This document shows positions 46,592-56,121 of a stretch of DNA of 64,000 nucleotides, in pieces. The stretch covers positions 124,001 through 188,000 of the forward strand of contig NZ_JABMII010000008.1 of NCBI RefSeq assembly GCF_014884995.1, in the 5' to 3' direction. Source of the stretch: Spirabiliibacterium pneumoniae (GTDB lineage Bacteria > Pseudomonadota > Gammaproteobacteria > Enterobacterales > Pasteurellaceae). A program made the translations under genes and the position numbers. The notes under the pieces are model-generated. The model made no database searches and was not told where the DNA came from. It saw only the letters and a list, made by a program, of their open reading frames with translations. Within the stretch, counting starts at the first letter, position 1. Every line of letters begins with the position of its first letter.

Positions 46592-47497
46592 ATGGACGGA
46601 TTATTGATTGTATTATGCCCTATGGTGTTAGGGTATTTGATAAAAACGCGCAATCTCGCCATTTTAAGCCGCCTGAATCTCGGCGTGGTAGTGCTGCTGT
46701 ATATTATTTTGTTTATGATGGGATTTTCTCTCGGGCAGATTGACAATCTCGCCCAACAACTACCTATCATCGCTCACTCCGCCTTAACCTTCATCGTACT
46801 GACCATCGGCTTAAATGTGGCGGGTTTGCTGGTGCTCGACAAGCGCTACCCTTTTCAGTTGAAAAAAACCAACGGCAAAATGCCCTCACGCTGGCGTTTA
46901 ATGCTTGATTCCTTGCTGATGCTCAGTATGGTGTTTGCGGGCGTATTGATCGGTCTTTCCAGTAAAGGAATGTTTAACCTGCCACACAACGCCAGTACCT
47001 ATGTGTTGGTGGCGCTGATTTTTTTGGTCGGCGTGCAGCTACGCAACAATGGCATCAGTCTTCGCCAAGTGTTGTTTAACCGCCGTGGCATTATTGCCGC
47101 CTGCTCGGTGATTGCAACTAGCCTGATCGCGGGCGTTTTAGCCGCGTTTTGGCTTGAGTTACCGCTTTTTCAAGGCTTGGCCATCGCCTCAGGCATTGGC
47201 TGGTATTCACTGTCAAGTGTGATGATTAACGATGCCTTCGGGCCTGTCATGGGCAGTATTGCATTTTTTAATGACTTGATGCGAGAGATTCTAAGCTTGA
47301 TGGTTGTGCCTGCATTGATGCGCCACTTTGCCACCGCCGCAGTGGGCTTCACCGGTGCAACCGCACTGGATTGTACTTTGCCAATTATTCAGCGCAGTGG
47401 CGGCGTGCAAGTAGTACCACTGGCGATTAGCTACGGTTTTATCATCAACCTTGCGGTGCCACTGTTGCTGGTTTTGTTCACCAGCTTACCGCAGTAA
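46592..47497 (+). CDS. lysO: Lysine exporter LysO
   Basis: A 301-residue inner-membrane protein of the LysO (YbjE, DUF340) family with about eight hydrophobic helices. The signature region is LASGIGWYSLSSVMI (actual spelling IASGIGWYSLSSVMINDAFG) and FNDLMREILS. It exports lysine and toxic analogues. The ATG at 46592 has AAGGAG upstream. Its neighbour is the YbjD-type gene, as in the E. coli ybjD/ybjE area. Confidence 0.93.
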   Translation: MDGLLIVLCPMVLGYLIKTRNLAILSRLNLGVVVLLYIILFMMGFSLGQIDNLAQQLPIIAHSALTFIVLTIGLNVAGLLVLDKRYPFQLKKTNGKMPSRWRLMLDSLLMLSMVFAGVLIGLSSKGMFNLPHNASTYVLVALIFLVGVQLRNNGISLRQVLFNRRGIIAACSVIATSLIAGVLAAFWLELPLFQGLAIASGIGWYSLSSVMINDAFGPVMGSIAFFNDLMREILSLMVVPALMRHFATAAVGFTGATALDCTLPIIQRSGGVQVVPLAISYGFIINLAVPLLLVLFTSLPQ

Positions 47498-47510
47498 TGG
47501 CAAAGTGCGG

Positions 47511-48305
47511 TTAAGGCACATCAAAGCTGATAAACGCCCATTTAATCATCCGTGAACGTGACGTAAAACCGTGATCAAAATAAGCTCGCACCGCACTTTC
47601 ATCTTGGCTTGACAATTCGCCTAAACTCCAACGCACACGTTCGACCAGCTCATCGGCACTGTTGGCAACAAAACGCTTGTCCTCGCAATGAATATAGTCA
47701 ACTTTAGGGTGAATGCCCATTTGATATAAGATGTTAATCACATAAATATAATCAGGCTTTGGCACAATCCCACGTTCGATAATGGCGTCAATGTCTTCGG
47801 CTAGAAAGCTGCGCCCCACTTTGTAAGTGAGATAGACGCGCCTTTTGGCCTTGCTGATGAGCTTTTCCAGCCCCATTTTGATGTCATCAAGCTCTAAGCA
47901 GCGTGAGGCAAACACCAAATCGCACGCTGGCACATCACGCCAGTCATCTTCATAGGCTAACTGGCGGGTACGAATATTGCTAATGCCCTGTGCCTTCGCA
48001 TTTTCATGCAGGCAGGTGAGCATATTGGCGGAGTAATCACAGGCGAGCACCTCACGCAAGTGCGGTGCAGCCAATAGCGACAAAGTGCCTGGCCCACAAC
48101 CGAAATCCAGCACACTGTGGCAATCCGTGAAATCTACTTTGGCGATAAAATCGGTGGGATAGTTACCTTTGAGCATATTTTGCCCAGAAAGGAGCGCTTT
48201 CTTATCCCAGTCTGCACTTGTTTTTGTTTTAAAGGTGCTGGCTTTTTTCTGCACACGATAAAGCCTGTCGAAATCCAAAAGATCATAATTTGCTTGTTCA
48301 ATCAT
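47511..48305 (-). CDS. Class I SAM-dependent methyltransferase in a transporter operon
   Basis: A 264-residue protein. The SAM-binding motif I VLDFGCGPGTLSLLA is at residues 65-79, followed by acidic and CDLVFASRCLEL motifs, so the fold is complete. It is the last gene of a four-gene operon and overlaps the ATPase gene by 4 bases. The substrate is unknown; the link to a metal-chelate importer suggests a role in processing the chelate or in a metal-related modification, which is inference. Confidence 0.82.
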   Translation of the reverse strand: MIEQANYDLLDFDRLYRVQKKASTFKTKTSADWDKKALLSGQNMLKGNYPTDFIAKVDFTDCHSVLDFGCGPGTLSLLAAPHLREVLACDYSANMLTCLHENAKAQGISNIRTRQLAYEDDWRDVPACDLVFASRCLELDDIKMGLEKLISKAKRRVYLTYKVGRSFLAEDIDAIIERGIVPKPDYIYVINILYQMGIHPKVDYIHCEDKRFVANSADELVERVRWSLGELSSQDESAVRAYFDHGFTSRSRMIKWAFISFDVP

Positions 48306-49033
48306 AACAGTGCTCCGTAGCGCTGATAATCAATATCATACAAGATGGAAAATTGCGAGGCTTGCAGCAAAGCTTGCTCACCAAACGCAAGCACTTTTCC
48401 CTGCTTAATCATCAAAATCGCAGTGTCTAAAAACTGCGCTTGGCGTGGGTGGTGGGTTGTAATCACAAAGCTGTAACCTTGCGTTTGCAGGCGTTGGATC
48501 AACTCCAGCAAGCGAATTTGGTTGCCAAAATCCAAGCCATTGGTAGGTTCATCCATAAAAATCATCTTCGCCTGTGTTGTCAAGGCACGGGCAATATACA
48601 CAAGCTGCTGTTGCCCACCGCTGAGTTCGGTGAATAATTTATCGTGCAAATGGGGAATGTTAACCTGAGCCAACGCCTGCTGACAGATGGCATAATCCGC
48701 CTGGCTAAAGCCTTGCAGGGTTTTCTTATGGGCTAAACGCCCCATCAACAACATATCTATCACACGATAAGCAAATGGCGTGTGATAACGCTGTGGAATA
48801 TAGGCCATTTTTCGCGCCAATGTTTTGCGTGGTATCTCATTAATCAGCTGGCCTTGAAACCGCACTTTGCCTTGAAAGGGTAAAATGCCGAGCATGCAAC
48901 GCAGCAAGGTGCTTTTACCACAGCCGTTTTCACCGAGAATGCACAGGCTGCGCCCTGCCTCAAGGGTGAAACTGACATCGTTCAAGATGTTTTTTTTGCC
49001 GTAACTAAAGCGCAGATGCTCAACCTCAATCAT
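48302..49033 (-). CDS. ABC transporter ATP-binding protein (FecE/MolC type)
   Basis: A 243-residue ATPase with Walker A LGENGCGKSTLL, signature ELSGGQQQLVYIARAL and Walker B MIFMDEPTNGLD, so it is active. It belongs to the family that powers iron-siderophore, cobalamin and molybdate or tungstate importers. It overlaps the permease gene and the methyltransferase gene by 4 bases each. Confidence 0.93.
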   Translation of the reverse strand: MIEVEHLRFSYGKKNILNDVSFTLEAGRSLCILGENGCGKSTLLRCMLGILPFQGKVRFQGQLINEIPRKTLARKMAYIPQRYHTPFAYRVIDMLLMGRLAHKKTLQGFSQADYAICQQALAQVNIPHLHDKLFTELSGGQQQLVYIARALTTQAKMIFMDEPTNGLDFGNQIRLLELIQRLQTQGYSFVITTHHPRQAQFLDTAILMIKQGKVLAFGEQALLQASQFSILYDIDYQRYGALL

Positions 49034-50004
49034 ACCGTCCCCTTCACGCTAAAGAGCACCGCAATAAAAATAGGAATACCAAATAACGAGGTAATAATGC
49101 CAATCGGAATTTCATAGCTATAAAGCTGACGTGACAGGGTGTCACAAATGAGCAAAAAGATTGCGCCAACAAGGGCTGACGCACTGAGCACAAAGCGGTT
49201 ATCCGCTCCGAATAAAAAACGGCAAATGTGCGGTGCAATCAAACCGATCCAGCCAATAATGCCACCGAGCACCACGCTGAGAGAGCTGGCCAGTGTGGCT
49301 AAAATCACCACTGAAATCTTCAACTTTTGCGTATTAATGCCCAAACTTTTGGATTCGTCCTCCCCAAGACTTAACGCGTTGAGCTGTTTGCCGAGCAAAA
49401 TCAGCAGCACAATACACACCAACATCACACCACCGACCGCTAAAACCGCACTTTTGGTCGCAAAGCTGAGACTTCCCATTAAAAAATAGACAATGTTTGG
49501 CAAAGTGTCGTATGGGTCGGCGAAATATTTCAGCACAGAGAGCAGCGCGCCAAAAATGGCGGAGCTAATCACCCCGCCAAGGATCAACATCAGCAACGGT
49601 TGCGCTCGCGAGATCAATGACAGCATAAAAGCAATCACCACTGCAGCAATGCCCATCACAAAGGTCAGCATTTGCATTTGCACAATCGACAGCCCCAAAA
49701 TCATCGCCAACGCAGCACCAAAGCCTGCCCCACTTAACACACCCAAGATCGATGGCGACACCAATGGGTTAATCAGCATGGCTTGATAGGCCGCGCCACT
49801 GACCGACAATGCCGCGCCAATCAACACGGCGGCGGCAATGCGCGGGAAGCGGATATCCAGTAGCACCACCTTCGCTACGCTGTGATCAGCGCTGAAAATG
49901 GCGGCATATTCGCTCAAGTTAAGCTCAAATTTACCAATAAAAAGCGTTATTGCAGCCAAAAATGCCAACAGTAACGCCAGCAACGCAAGGCTAAGGTGTT
50001 TCAT
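49030..50004 (-). CDS. FecCD-family metal-chelate ABC permease
   Basis: A 324-residue permease with about ten transmembrane helices. The family motif GLIAPHICRFLFGADNRFV (cytoplasmic coupling) and the segment GAALSVSGAAYQAMLINPL are characteristic of FecCD/BtuC/MolB proteins. It pairs with the ATPase downstream and the binding protein upstream, with which it overlaps by 14 bases. Confidence 0.93.
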   Translation of the reverse strand: MKHLSLALLALLLAFLAAITLFIGKFELNLSEYAAIFSADHSVAKVVLLDIRFPRIAAAVLIGAALSVSGAAYQAMLINPLVSPSILGVLSGAGFGAALAMILGLSIVQMQMLTFVMGIAAVVIAFMLSLISRAQPLLMLILGGVISSAIFGALLSVLKYFADPYDTLPNIVYFLMGSLSFATKSAVLAVGGVMLVCIVLLILLGKQLNALSLGEDESKSLGINTQKLKISVVILATLASSLSVVLGGIIGWIGLIAPHICRFLFGADNRFVLSASALVGAIFLLICDTLSRQLYSYEIPIGIITSLFGIPIFIAVLFSVKGTV

Positions 50005-50992
50005 TGAGAATGTCGTTCAAATCGGCTTCACTTAACTCCCGTGACAAAAAAAGTTGATAGAATTGTTTCGCTTCATCACGAATATTGATCTGAGTAAATT
50101 CGTTTGGATGCAAGGTTTTCAGCAGCCAGCGAATACCCAAAAAACGCATAAATGATGCAGGCTTACCCATCCATGAAAATGGCTTGCGTGGGATTAAAAA
50201 GACTTGTTTATTTTTGACCGCACTTAGCACTTGCCATTTTTCGTCTTGATAAACACTGTCATAAAAGGCTTTATCATAAGCAATGATCATATCAGGGTTA
50301 AGAGAAAGCACCTGCTCAAAATTCACACTGACACGGCTGTTTTGTTTGGTGTTTTCACATTTGAGCACCACTTCGCCGCCTGCGAGCGTAATCAAATCGC
50401 CGAAGCTACTTTTTTCACACTCACTTTTTAAGCCATCTTTGCCAAAAGCGTAATAAACGCGAGGCTTGGTTTGATAAACCGCACTTTTTGCCATATCCAC
50501 GGATTGCTGTGCGTACGCATGGAGTTTTTCACCACGTGCGCTAACGCCCAAAATATCTGCCAATGGCGTAAAGCTGTTCAAACTTTGCTCCAGCGTTAAC
50601 GCATCGATATACAACACAGGCACACCAGCATTCACAAAAATTTCGCGGTATTTGTCTTGCACATTACCACTTGCAAGGATTAAATCAGGCTTTAGTGCGA
50701 GCACCGCTTCCATATTCGGGGTTTTACCTTGACCAAAAAAGCCGCCCACCACCGTCTGCTCGGTGACACTAGGGTCAAGATATTGCTTTTCAATGGGGTA
50801 AAATTCAAAATTAAGGCCCGCAATTTTGCTTTTATCCACCGCGTAAAGTTGGTAGAGCAAAACAGGATTTGACGCATAAACTTTTTTGATGTGTTCTGGG
50901 GTTAAATTCTCACAGCCCACACATTCTGGCGCGGGTGAGGCCCAAACAGGCTGCACAAAAATCAGTGAAAGAAGAAGCAGAAATAAACGCAT
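49991..50992 (-). CDS. Metal-chelate ABC transporter substrate-binding protein
   Basis: A 333-residue periplasmic protein with a signal peptide (cut near WAS, residue 16) and the cluster A two-lobe TroA/BtuF-type fold (ALKPDLILASGNVQDKYRE, then NPDMIIAYDK). The mature N-terminus carries a CVGC pair. The C-terminal PFSWMGKPASFMRFLGIRWL is seen in binders of molybdate, haem-free siderophores or nickel complexes, so the ligand cannot be named. The ATG at 50992 has ACGGAG upstream; longer in-frame starts overlap mdh. It is the first gene of the operon. Confidence 0.88.
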   Translation of the reverse strand: MRLFLLLLSLIFVQPVWASPAPECVGCENLTPEHIKKVYASNPVLLYQLYAVDKSKIAGLNFEFYPIEKQYLDPSVTEQTVVGGFFGQGKTPNMEAVLALKPDLILASGNVQDKYREIFVNAGVPVLYIDALTLEQSLNSFTPLADILGVSARGEKLHAYAQQSVDMAKSAVYQTKPRVYYAFGKDGLKSECEKSSFGDLITLAGGEVVLKCENTKQNSRVSVNFEQVLSLNPDMIIAYDKAFYDSVYQDEKWQVLSAVKNKQVFLIPRKPFSWMGKPASFMRFLGIRWLLKTLHPNEFTQINIRDEAKQFYQLFLSRELSEADLNDILNETP

Positions 50993-51030
50993 ACGCACTC
51001 CGTTATAGATAAGTTTATATAACGTTAACA

Positions 51031-51062
51031 TAAAAAAGCCCGACAACATAACTGTCGGGCGA
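51031..51062 (-). terminator. Terminator of mdh
   Basis: GCCCGACA pairs with TGTCGGGC around a 7-base loop and, read on the minus strand, ends in T residues. It separates mdh from the transporter operon. Confidence 0.88.
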
Positions 51063-51074
51063 TCTTTTAAAGCG

Positions 51075-52013
51075 TTATTCGCCGTTAACGAATTTTTCAC
51101 CCAAAGCAATGTCTTTTTGCAGCGTCGGCAACATGGCTTCAACCGCACTTTGCTCAAATTCACTTAATGGACCAATTGGCAAAATTTCTTCTACACCATT
51201 TTTGCCTAAACGCACAGGTACCGCGAAGAAACGTGCATATTTGCCGTCGCCTTCAACATAAGTGTATTCCACAGCATCTTGCCCGCTTAAGCCTTTCAAT
51301 ACAGAAAGCCCGAAACGCGCGGCCGCTTGCGCCATTGAAAGGGTTGCACTGCCGCCACCTGCTTTCGCTTCCACCACTTCGGTGCCCGCATTTTGAATGC
51401 GTTTTGTCAAAGATTCAACTTCTTCAGCATTGAAACTTGCGCCTTCGACTTGTGAAAGCAATGGTAAAATGGTAACACCAGAGTGACCACCAATCACAGG
51501 CACTTTCACTTTATCTAATGCAACACCTTTAAGTTCAGAAACAAAAGTTTCAGAGCGGATAACATCGAGTGTCGTGACACCAAACAGACGACGCTTGTCG
51601 TACACGCCTGCTTTTTTCAACACTTCAGCGGCGATAGCCACAGTGGTGTTGACAGGGTTAGTGATGATGCCAATGCACGCTTTCGGGCAAGCAACAGCGG
51701 CTTTTTCCACCAAGTTTTTAATGATGCTGGCGTTGATGTTGAACAAATCAGAACGATCCATGCCTGGCTTGCGCGCAACACCTGCGGAGATCAACACCAA
51801 ATCAGCGCCTTGTAATGCTTCACTTGGGTCTTCCCCTGCATAGCCCTTGGCTTGCACAGGGGTTGGGATATGGCTAATATCTTTTGCCACACCTGGTGTG
51901 ACAGGCGCGATGTCGTATAACGCCAATTCTGTTCCCGCTGGGCAATTTAATTTCAGCAACAAGGCCAAGGCTTGACCAATCCCACCTGCGGCACCTAAAA
52001 CAGCAACTTTCAT
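51075..52013 (-). CDS. mdh: Malate dehydrogenase
   Basis: A 312-residue NAD enzyme of the TCA cycle. NAD-binding GAAGGIGQ starts at residue 8. Catalytic His177 (IGGHSGVTI) pairs with Asp150 (TTLDVIRS), and the substrate arginines are Arg81, Arg87 and Arg153. Length equals E. coli Mdh. It is divergent from argR, as in E. coli and H. influenzae. Confidence 0.98.
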   Translation of the reverse strand: MKVAVLGAAGGIGQALALLLKLNCPAGTELALYDIAPVTPGVAKDISHIPTPVQAKGYAGEDPSEALQGADLVLISAGVARKPGMDRSDLFNINASIIKNLVEKAAVACPKACIGIITNPVNTTVAIAAEVLKKAGVYDKRRLFGVTTLDVIRSETFVSELKGVALDKVKVPVIGGHSGVTILPLLSQVEGASFNAEEVESLTKRIQNAGTEVVEAKAGGGSATLSMAQAAARFGLSVLKGLSGQDAVEYTYVEGDGKYARFFAVPVRLGKNGVEEILPIGPLSEFEQSAVEAMLPTLQKDIALGEKFVNGE

Positions 52014-52222
52014 TCAAATCTCCTTATGTTTACATTTAATTAACTAAAGTGAGTTAAGTCTAGATCCAAATGCAGCCAAATTCAAACACGACAATACAAA
52101 AGTGAGAGCTAGGGCAAATTTTTTCACACTTTAACCGCACTTTACACAAGAAGAAAATTTTATTTGCCTTTTTATGAAAAAATATGCACTATCTATGCAA
52201 ATTTCTGCATAGAGAACGCATA

Positions 52223-52690
52223 ATGAACACACAAAACAAGTCTGAATCCCTCAATAGTGCTTTTCGCGCATTATTGTTAGCCGAAAAATACGCTTCACAA
52301 AGCGAAATTGTTGAGGCGCTGCAAGCGCAAGGGTTTCAAGTGAATCAATCCAAAATTTCACGCATGCTAGCCAAATTTGGCGCAGTGCGCATTCGCAATT
52401 CCAAAATGCAAACCGTTTATTGCCTGCCACCAGAATTAAGCATGCCGAATACCTCAAGCCCGTTGAAAAATTTGGTGCTGGATATTGATTACAACAACGC
52501 GCTGGTGGTTGTACGCACCAGCCCAGGTGGCGCACAATTGATCGCGCGGCTGTTAGACTCCATCGGCAAAAACGAAGGTATTTTGGGCACCATTGCTGGC
52601 GACGACACGGTGTTTATCACACCAACGTTGGATACCAAAACTGCACAGTTGATGAAAAATATCCAACAGTTGTTTGAAAATTCACTTTAG
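52223..52690 (+). CDS. argR: Arginine repressor
   Basis: A 155-residue hexameric regulator. The N-terminal winged helix ([20 protein letters not shown]) binds ARG boxes. The C-terminal arginine-sensing domain has [14 protein letters not shown]. coli ArgR is also a cofactor of Xer recombination, like PepA earlier in the window. The ATG at 52223 has AGAGAA upstream. No clear ARG box could be chosen in the 200-base divergent region with mdh. Confidence 0.95.
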   Translation: MNTQNKSESLNSAFRALLLAEKYASQSEIVEALQAQGFQVNQSKISRMLAKFGAVRIRNSKMQTVYCLPPELSMPNTSSPLKNLVLDIDYNNALVVVRTSPGGAQLIARLLDSIGKNEGILGTIAGDDTVFITPTLDTKTAQLMKNIQQLFENSL

Positions 52691-52698
52691 GAAGAGCT

Positions 52699-53589
52699 AT
52701 GCGCATTTTTATCACTGGCGCGACAGGCTTGATCGGCAGCGCACTTTGCCAACAATTAGTCTCTCTTGGGCACACGGTTGTTGCACTCACGCGCGATGCC
52801 GCCAAAGCAAAAGCGCACTTTGGCGAGCTAAACATTGATTTTTGTACCGATTTAACCGCACTTTGCACACTGGATGATATTGATGCGGTGATCAACCTTG
52901 CAGGCGAACCCATTTTCGATAAACGCTGGCATAAAACACAAAAAAAGCGCTTGATCGAAAGCCGCGTTACCCTCACTCAAACGTTGGTTGGGAAAATCAA
53001 CGCCAGCCAAACACCGCCACAGGTGCTTATCTCAGGCTCTGCGATCGGTTTTTATGGCAACGTGACTCAAAGTGCGGTTGATGAAAGCGCCCCTGCGGGA
53101 GAAGGCTTTGCCGCTGAACTTTGCCAGCGCTGGGAGCAGGCTGCGCTCAACGCCAACACGCGCGTATGTTTGCTGCGCACGTCAAATGTGCTTGCCACCC
53201 ACGCGGGCGCACTTTCAAAAATGCTGCTTGTTTACCGATTAGGGCTTGGCGGCCCATTGGGTTCAGGCGAGCAAAACTGGGCGTGGATTCACTTAGCCGA
53301 TATGGTCAACGCGATTCTCTTTTTGTTAACCACTCCGTCATGTCAAGGGCCATTTAACTGCTGCGCACCGCACTTTATTCCTCAAGCGCAATTTAGCCAC
53401 ACGTTGGCGAATGTATTGCACCGACCGCACTTTGCCTTTGTGCCCGCCTTTGCGCTCAAACTGATGCTCGGCGAACGCGCGCAGCTGCTGCTTGACAACC
53501 AGCCGATTATGCCAAATGCACTCACGCAAGCAGGCTTTCGGTTTACGCATCCGACGCTTGACGGCGCCCTGCGCAACTTGCTGACCTAA
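52699..53589 (+). CDS. yfcH: TIGR01777-family NAD-dependent epimerase-like protein (YfcH)
   Basis: A 296-residue SDR-fold protein starting MRIFITGATGLIGSALCQQL with a complete Rossmann glycine motif. The C-terminal DUF1731 tail (ALTQAGFRFTHPTLDGALRN) is typical of the family. The role is not established. It follows argR by 8 bases; the order mdh, argR, yfcH is the same as in H. influenzae. It contains several USS cores. Confidence 0.9.
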   Translation: MRIFITGATGLIGSALCQQLVSLGHTVVALTRDAAKAKAHFGELNIDFCTDLTALCTLDDIDAVINLAGEPIFDKRWHKTQKKRLIESRVTLTQTLVGKINASQTPPQVLISGSAIGFYGNVTQSAVDESAPAGEGFAAELCQRWEQAALNANTRVCLLRTSNVLATHAGALSKMLLVYRLGLGGPLGSGEQNWAWIHLADMVNAILFLLTTPSCQGPFNCCAPHFIPQAQFSHTLANVLHRPHFAFVPAFALKLMLGERAQLLLDNQPIMPNALTQAGFRFTHPTLDGALRNLLT

Positions 53590-53666
53590 CGAACGTTAGG
53601 CATTTTGCTTCAGGCTTGCTATAATTTGCGCAAAATTCGAATAGTTAAATGGCATAGGTTTATTGC

Positions 53667-56084
53667 ATGACAACGCCGACAGATCCGCAAAACGCACAAC
53701 AAGACCCACAAGAACAACCCGCTGCGCCTAAACGCACGCGCTCATGGCGTATGCGTTTTTTGATCTTTAGCCTAAAATTGGGCTTCACCGCACTTTGTTG
53801 TGTATTGTTTTATCTCGCCTATCTTGACGCCAAAATTCGCCATACGCTTGACGGCAGCATTTGGCAGCTGCCAGCGGAGGTGTATGCCAATATTGAAAGC
53901 ATTGAACAGCCCCGCCACCCAACCCTCAATGAGGTGCGGGCAAAATTAATTGATAATGGCTATCGCCAAGTCAATATGCTCGGCACACCAGGGGATTTTA
54001 AAATTGAAAACGATACTTTAGTACTGATTCGCCGTGCGTTTGAATTTCCTGATGCACCTGAACCACAACGTGTTTTGCGCCTGCGCTTTAAAGACGAGCG
54101 ACTTTACGTGATTGAGGATTTGGTTAACCGCCAAGCTATTGCGCAATTTCGCCTTGCGCCAAAACTTATCGCGATGTTGCAGTCTAACAAAGAGGACCGC
54201 TTAGCCATTCCGCTGCACCAGTATCCGCGTTATTTGATCGATACACTTCTTTTAACCGAAGATCGCCGCTTTTATGAGCATAATGGCGTCAGTTTGCTTG
54301 GGATTACGCGTGCGATGATCACTAATATTCAAGCGGGTCAAACCGTACAAGGTGGCAGTACTCTCACCCAGCAATTGGTGAAAAACCTCTTTTTGAGTAA
54401 CCGTCGTAGCTTCACGCGCAAAATCAATGAAGCCTTTATGGCGATTTTGCTTGATGCGCGTTACGACAAAAACAAAATTTTAGAAACCTACCTCAACGAG
54501 GTTTACCTTGCTCAATCGGGTGACACCGAAATTCATGGCTTTGCGCTGGCCAGCCAACTCTTTTTTGGCCGCCCAATTCAAGAAATTCGCCTTGATCAAA
54601 TTGCATTATTGGTAGGCATGGTCAAAGGACCATCAATTTATAATCCGTGGCGCTATCCTGACAACGCCACCGCGCGGCGTAATGTGGTGCTGAAAATCAT
54701 GCAAGAAAATGGCATTATCAACGAAAGCCTATATCAATTGCTTAGCCGTCGCCCACTGGATGTAAAACCCAAAGGCAGTGTTACCCGCGCGCAGCCAGCA
54801 TTCATGCAATTGGTGAAACAAGATCTCAGCCATGTGCTAGGCGAGAGCAAAACAACCGCACTTTCAGGTGCACGCATTTTCACCACGTTAGACATTAACA
54901 AACAGCGCATGGCCGAAAAAGCCCTCGTTGAAGCCACCCAAAAACTACAGCTGCAACAAAAACGCCCTGATCTGGAAGCCGCAATGGTGGTGGCGGATTA
55001 CCGCACTGGCGGCGTGCTGGCAATGGTCGGTGGGGTGCAAACACAATATGCAGGTTTCAACCGTGCACTGCGCTCACAGCGGCAAATTGGCTCACTCGTT
55101 AAACCGTCAATTTACCTTAGCGCCTTGGCAAATCCAGAGCAGTTTAGGCTCAACACGCCGATTCAAAACCGCCCTATTACAATTCGTATCAAAGGCGCGC
55201 CTGATTGGCAACCACGCAACTATAATCGCCGTTATAGCGGCTCAGTAATGCTGATGGATGCCTTAGTGCGCTCACTCAATATTCCTACTGTCAACATCGG
55301 CATGAAAGTGGGGCTTGATACCATCATATCTAATCAAAAAGCGATGGGCTGGGATAAAATCAAAATTCCGCGTGTGCCTGCCATGCTGCTTGGCTCATAC
55401 TCTATCGCACCATTTGACGTGGCGAAGCTGTTCCAAGTGATCGCCAATGCGGGGGAAAAGGTGCCGCTCTCATCCATCGATAGTGTTACCCGTCGTGATG
55501 GCGAAGTGCTCTATCAACGCACCGATACCGCAAACCAAGTGGTTCCCCGCGAGGCCGCTATTCAAACGCTCTTTGCCATGCAACAAGCCGTTGAACGCGG
55601 CACTGGGCGCAGCTTACAAACAGATTTTGCTGATTTTCATCTGGCTGGCAAAACAGGCACCACCAATGACGCGCGCGATACCTGGTTTGTCGGCATTGAT
55701 GGGCAAGAAGTGATCACCGTATGGCTGGGGCGTGATAACAACGGTAAAACAGGGCTAACTGGCTCCACAGGCGCATTAAAACTCTATCAGCACTATCTCT
55801 CCCTCGTGCCACCCACACAACTGCATTTGCCAAAATCGCCTAACATCAAATGGGTAGGCATCAACAGCTTTGGCAGCTGGGATTGCGCCAGTGGTCGCAC
55901 TATCCCTGTATGGGCTAACCGTAACCAAAGTTTTTGCTCACAAAGTGCACCAGTGGTGGCTCCGAGCAGTCAACCTGCACCAGACGCACCAGTCGCAAGC
56001 CCTGAGCGCAAACCCAGCGTGTGGGATGCATTGAAACTACAAGACGGTGGCGCCCCAGTAGAAGAAGCCCAACCCAGCCGTTAA
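53667..56084 (+). CDS. mrcB: Penicillin-binding protein 1B
   Basis: An 805-residue bifunctional murein synthase. A short cytoplasmic tail and one transmembrane helix (residues about 30-55) lead to the UB2H-like domain. The glycosyltransferase GT51 domain follows with TEDRRFYEHNGVS, QGGSTLTQQLVKNLFLS and EVYLAQ. The transpeptidase has the SxxK box in IGSLVKPS, SxN in RSLN and KTG in LAGKTGTTND, so all catalytic boxes are present. The Ser/Pro-rich tail is of low complexity. Confidence 0.96.
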   Translation: MTTPTDPQNAQQDPQEQPAAPKRTRSWRMRFLIFSLKLGFTALCCVLFYLAYLDAKIRHTLDGSIWQLPAEVYANIESIEQPRHPTLNEVRAKLIDNGYRQVNMLGTPGDFKIENDTLVLIRRAFEFPDAPEPQRVLRLRFKDERLYVIEDLVNRQAIAQFRLAPKLIAMLQSNKEDRLAIPLHQYPRYLIDTLLLTEDRRFYEHNGVSLLGITRAMITNIQAGQTVQGGSTLTQQLVKNLFLSNRRSFTRKINEAFMAILLDARYDKNKILETYLNEVYLAQSGDTEIHGFALASQLFFGRPIQEIRLDQIALLVGMVKGPSIYNPWRYPDNATARRNVVLKIMQENGIINESLYQLLSRRPLDVKPKGSVTRAQPAFMQLVKQDLSHVLGESKTTALSGARIFTTLDINKQRMAEKALVEATQKLQLQQKRPDLEAAMVVADYRTGGVLAMVGGVQTQYAGFNRALRSQRQIGSLVKPSIYLSALANPEQFRLNTPIQNRPITIRIKGAPDWQPRNYNRRYSGSVMLMDALVRSLNIPTVNIGMKVGLDTIISNQKAMGWDKIKIPRVPAMLLGSYSIAPFDVAKLFQVIANAGEKVPLSSIDSVTRRDGEVLYQRTDTANQVVPREAAIQTLFAMQQAVERGTGRSLQTDFADFHLAGKTGTTNDARDTWFVGIDGQEVITVWLGRDNNGKTGLTGSTGALKLYQHYLSLVPPTQLHLPKSPNIKWVGINSFGSWDCASGRTIPVWANRNQSFCSQSAPVVAPSSQPAPDAPVASPERKPSVWDALKLQDGGAPVEEAQPSR

Positions 56085-56116
56085 AGTGCGGTTTGGTTAT
56101 AAAGTGCGGTTTGGTT
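56082..56116. repeat. Tandem 18-bp duplication carrying two USS
   Basis: TAAAGTGCGGTTTGGTT occurs at 56082-56098 and again at 56100-56116, so two uptake signals lie in the same direction. The first copy includes the mrcB stop codon. It looks like a recent slip duplication. Confidence 0.8.
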
Positions 56117-56121
56117 TTTAA

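Noticed and set aside
52014-52222. ARG boxes in the mdh-argR intergenic region
   Set aside because: Repeated TGCA/TGCAT elements occur near 52180-52210, but none matches the ARG-box palindrome well enough.
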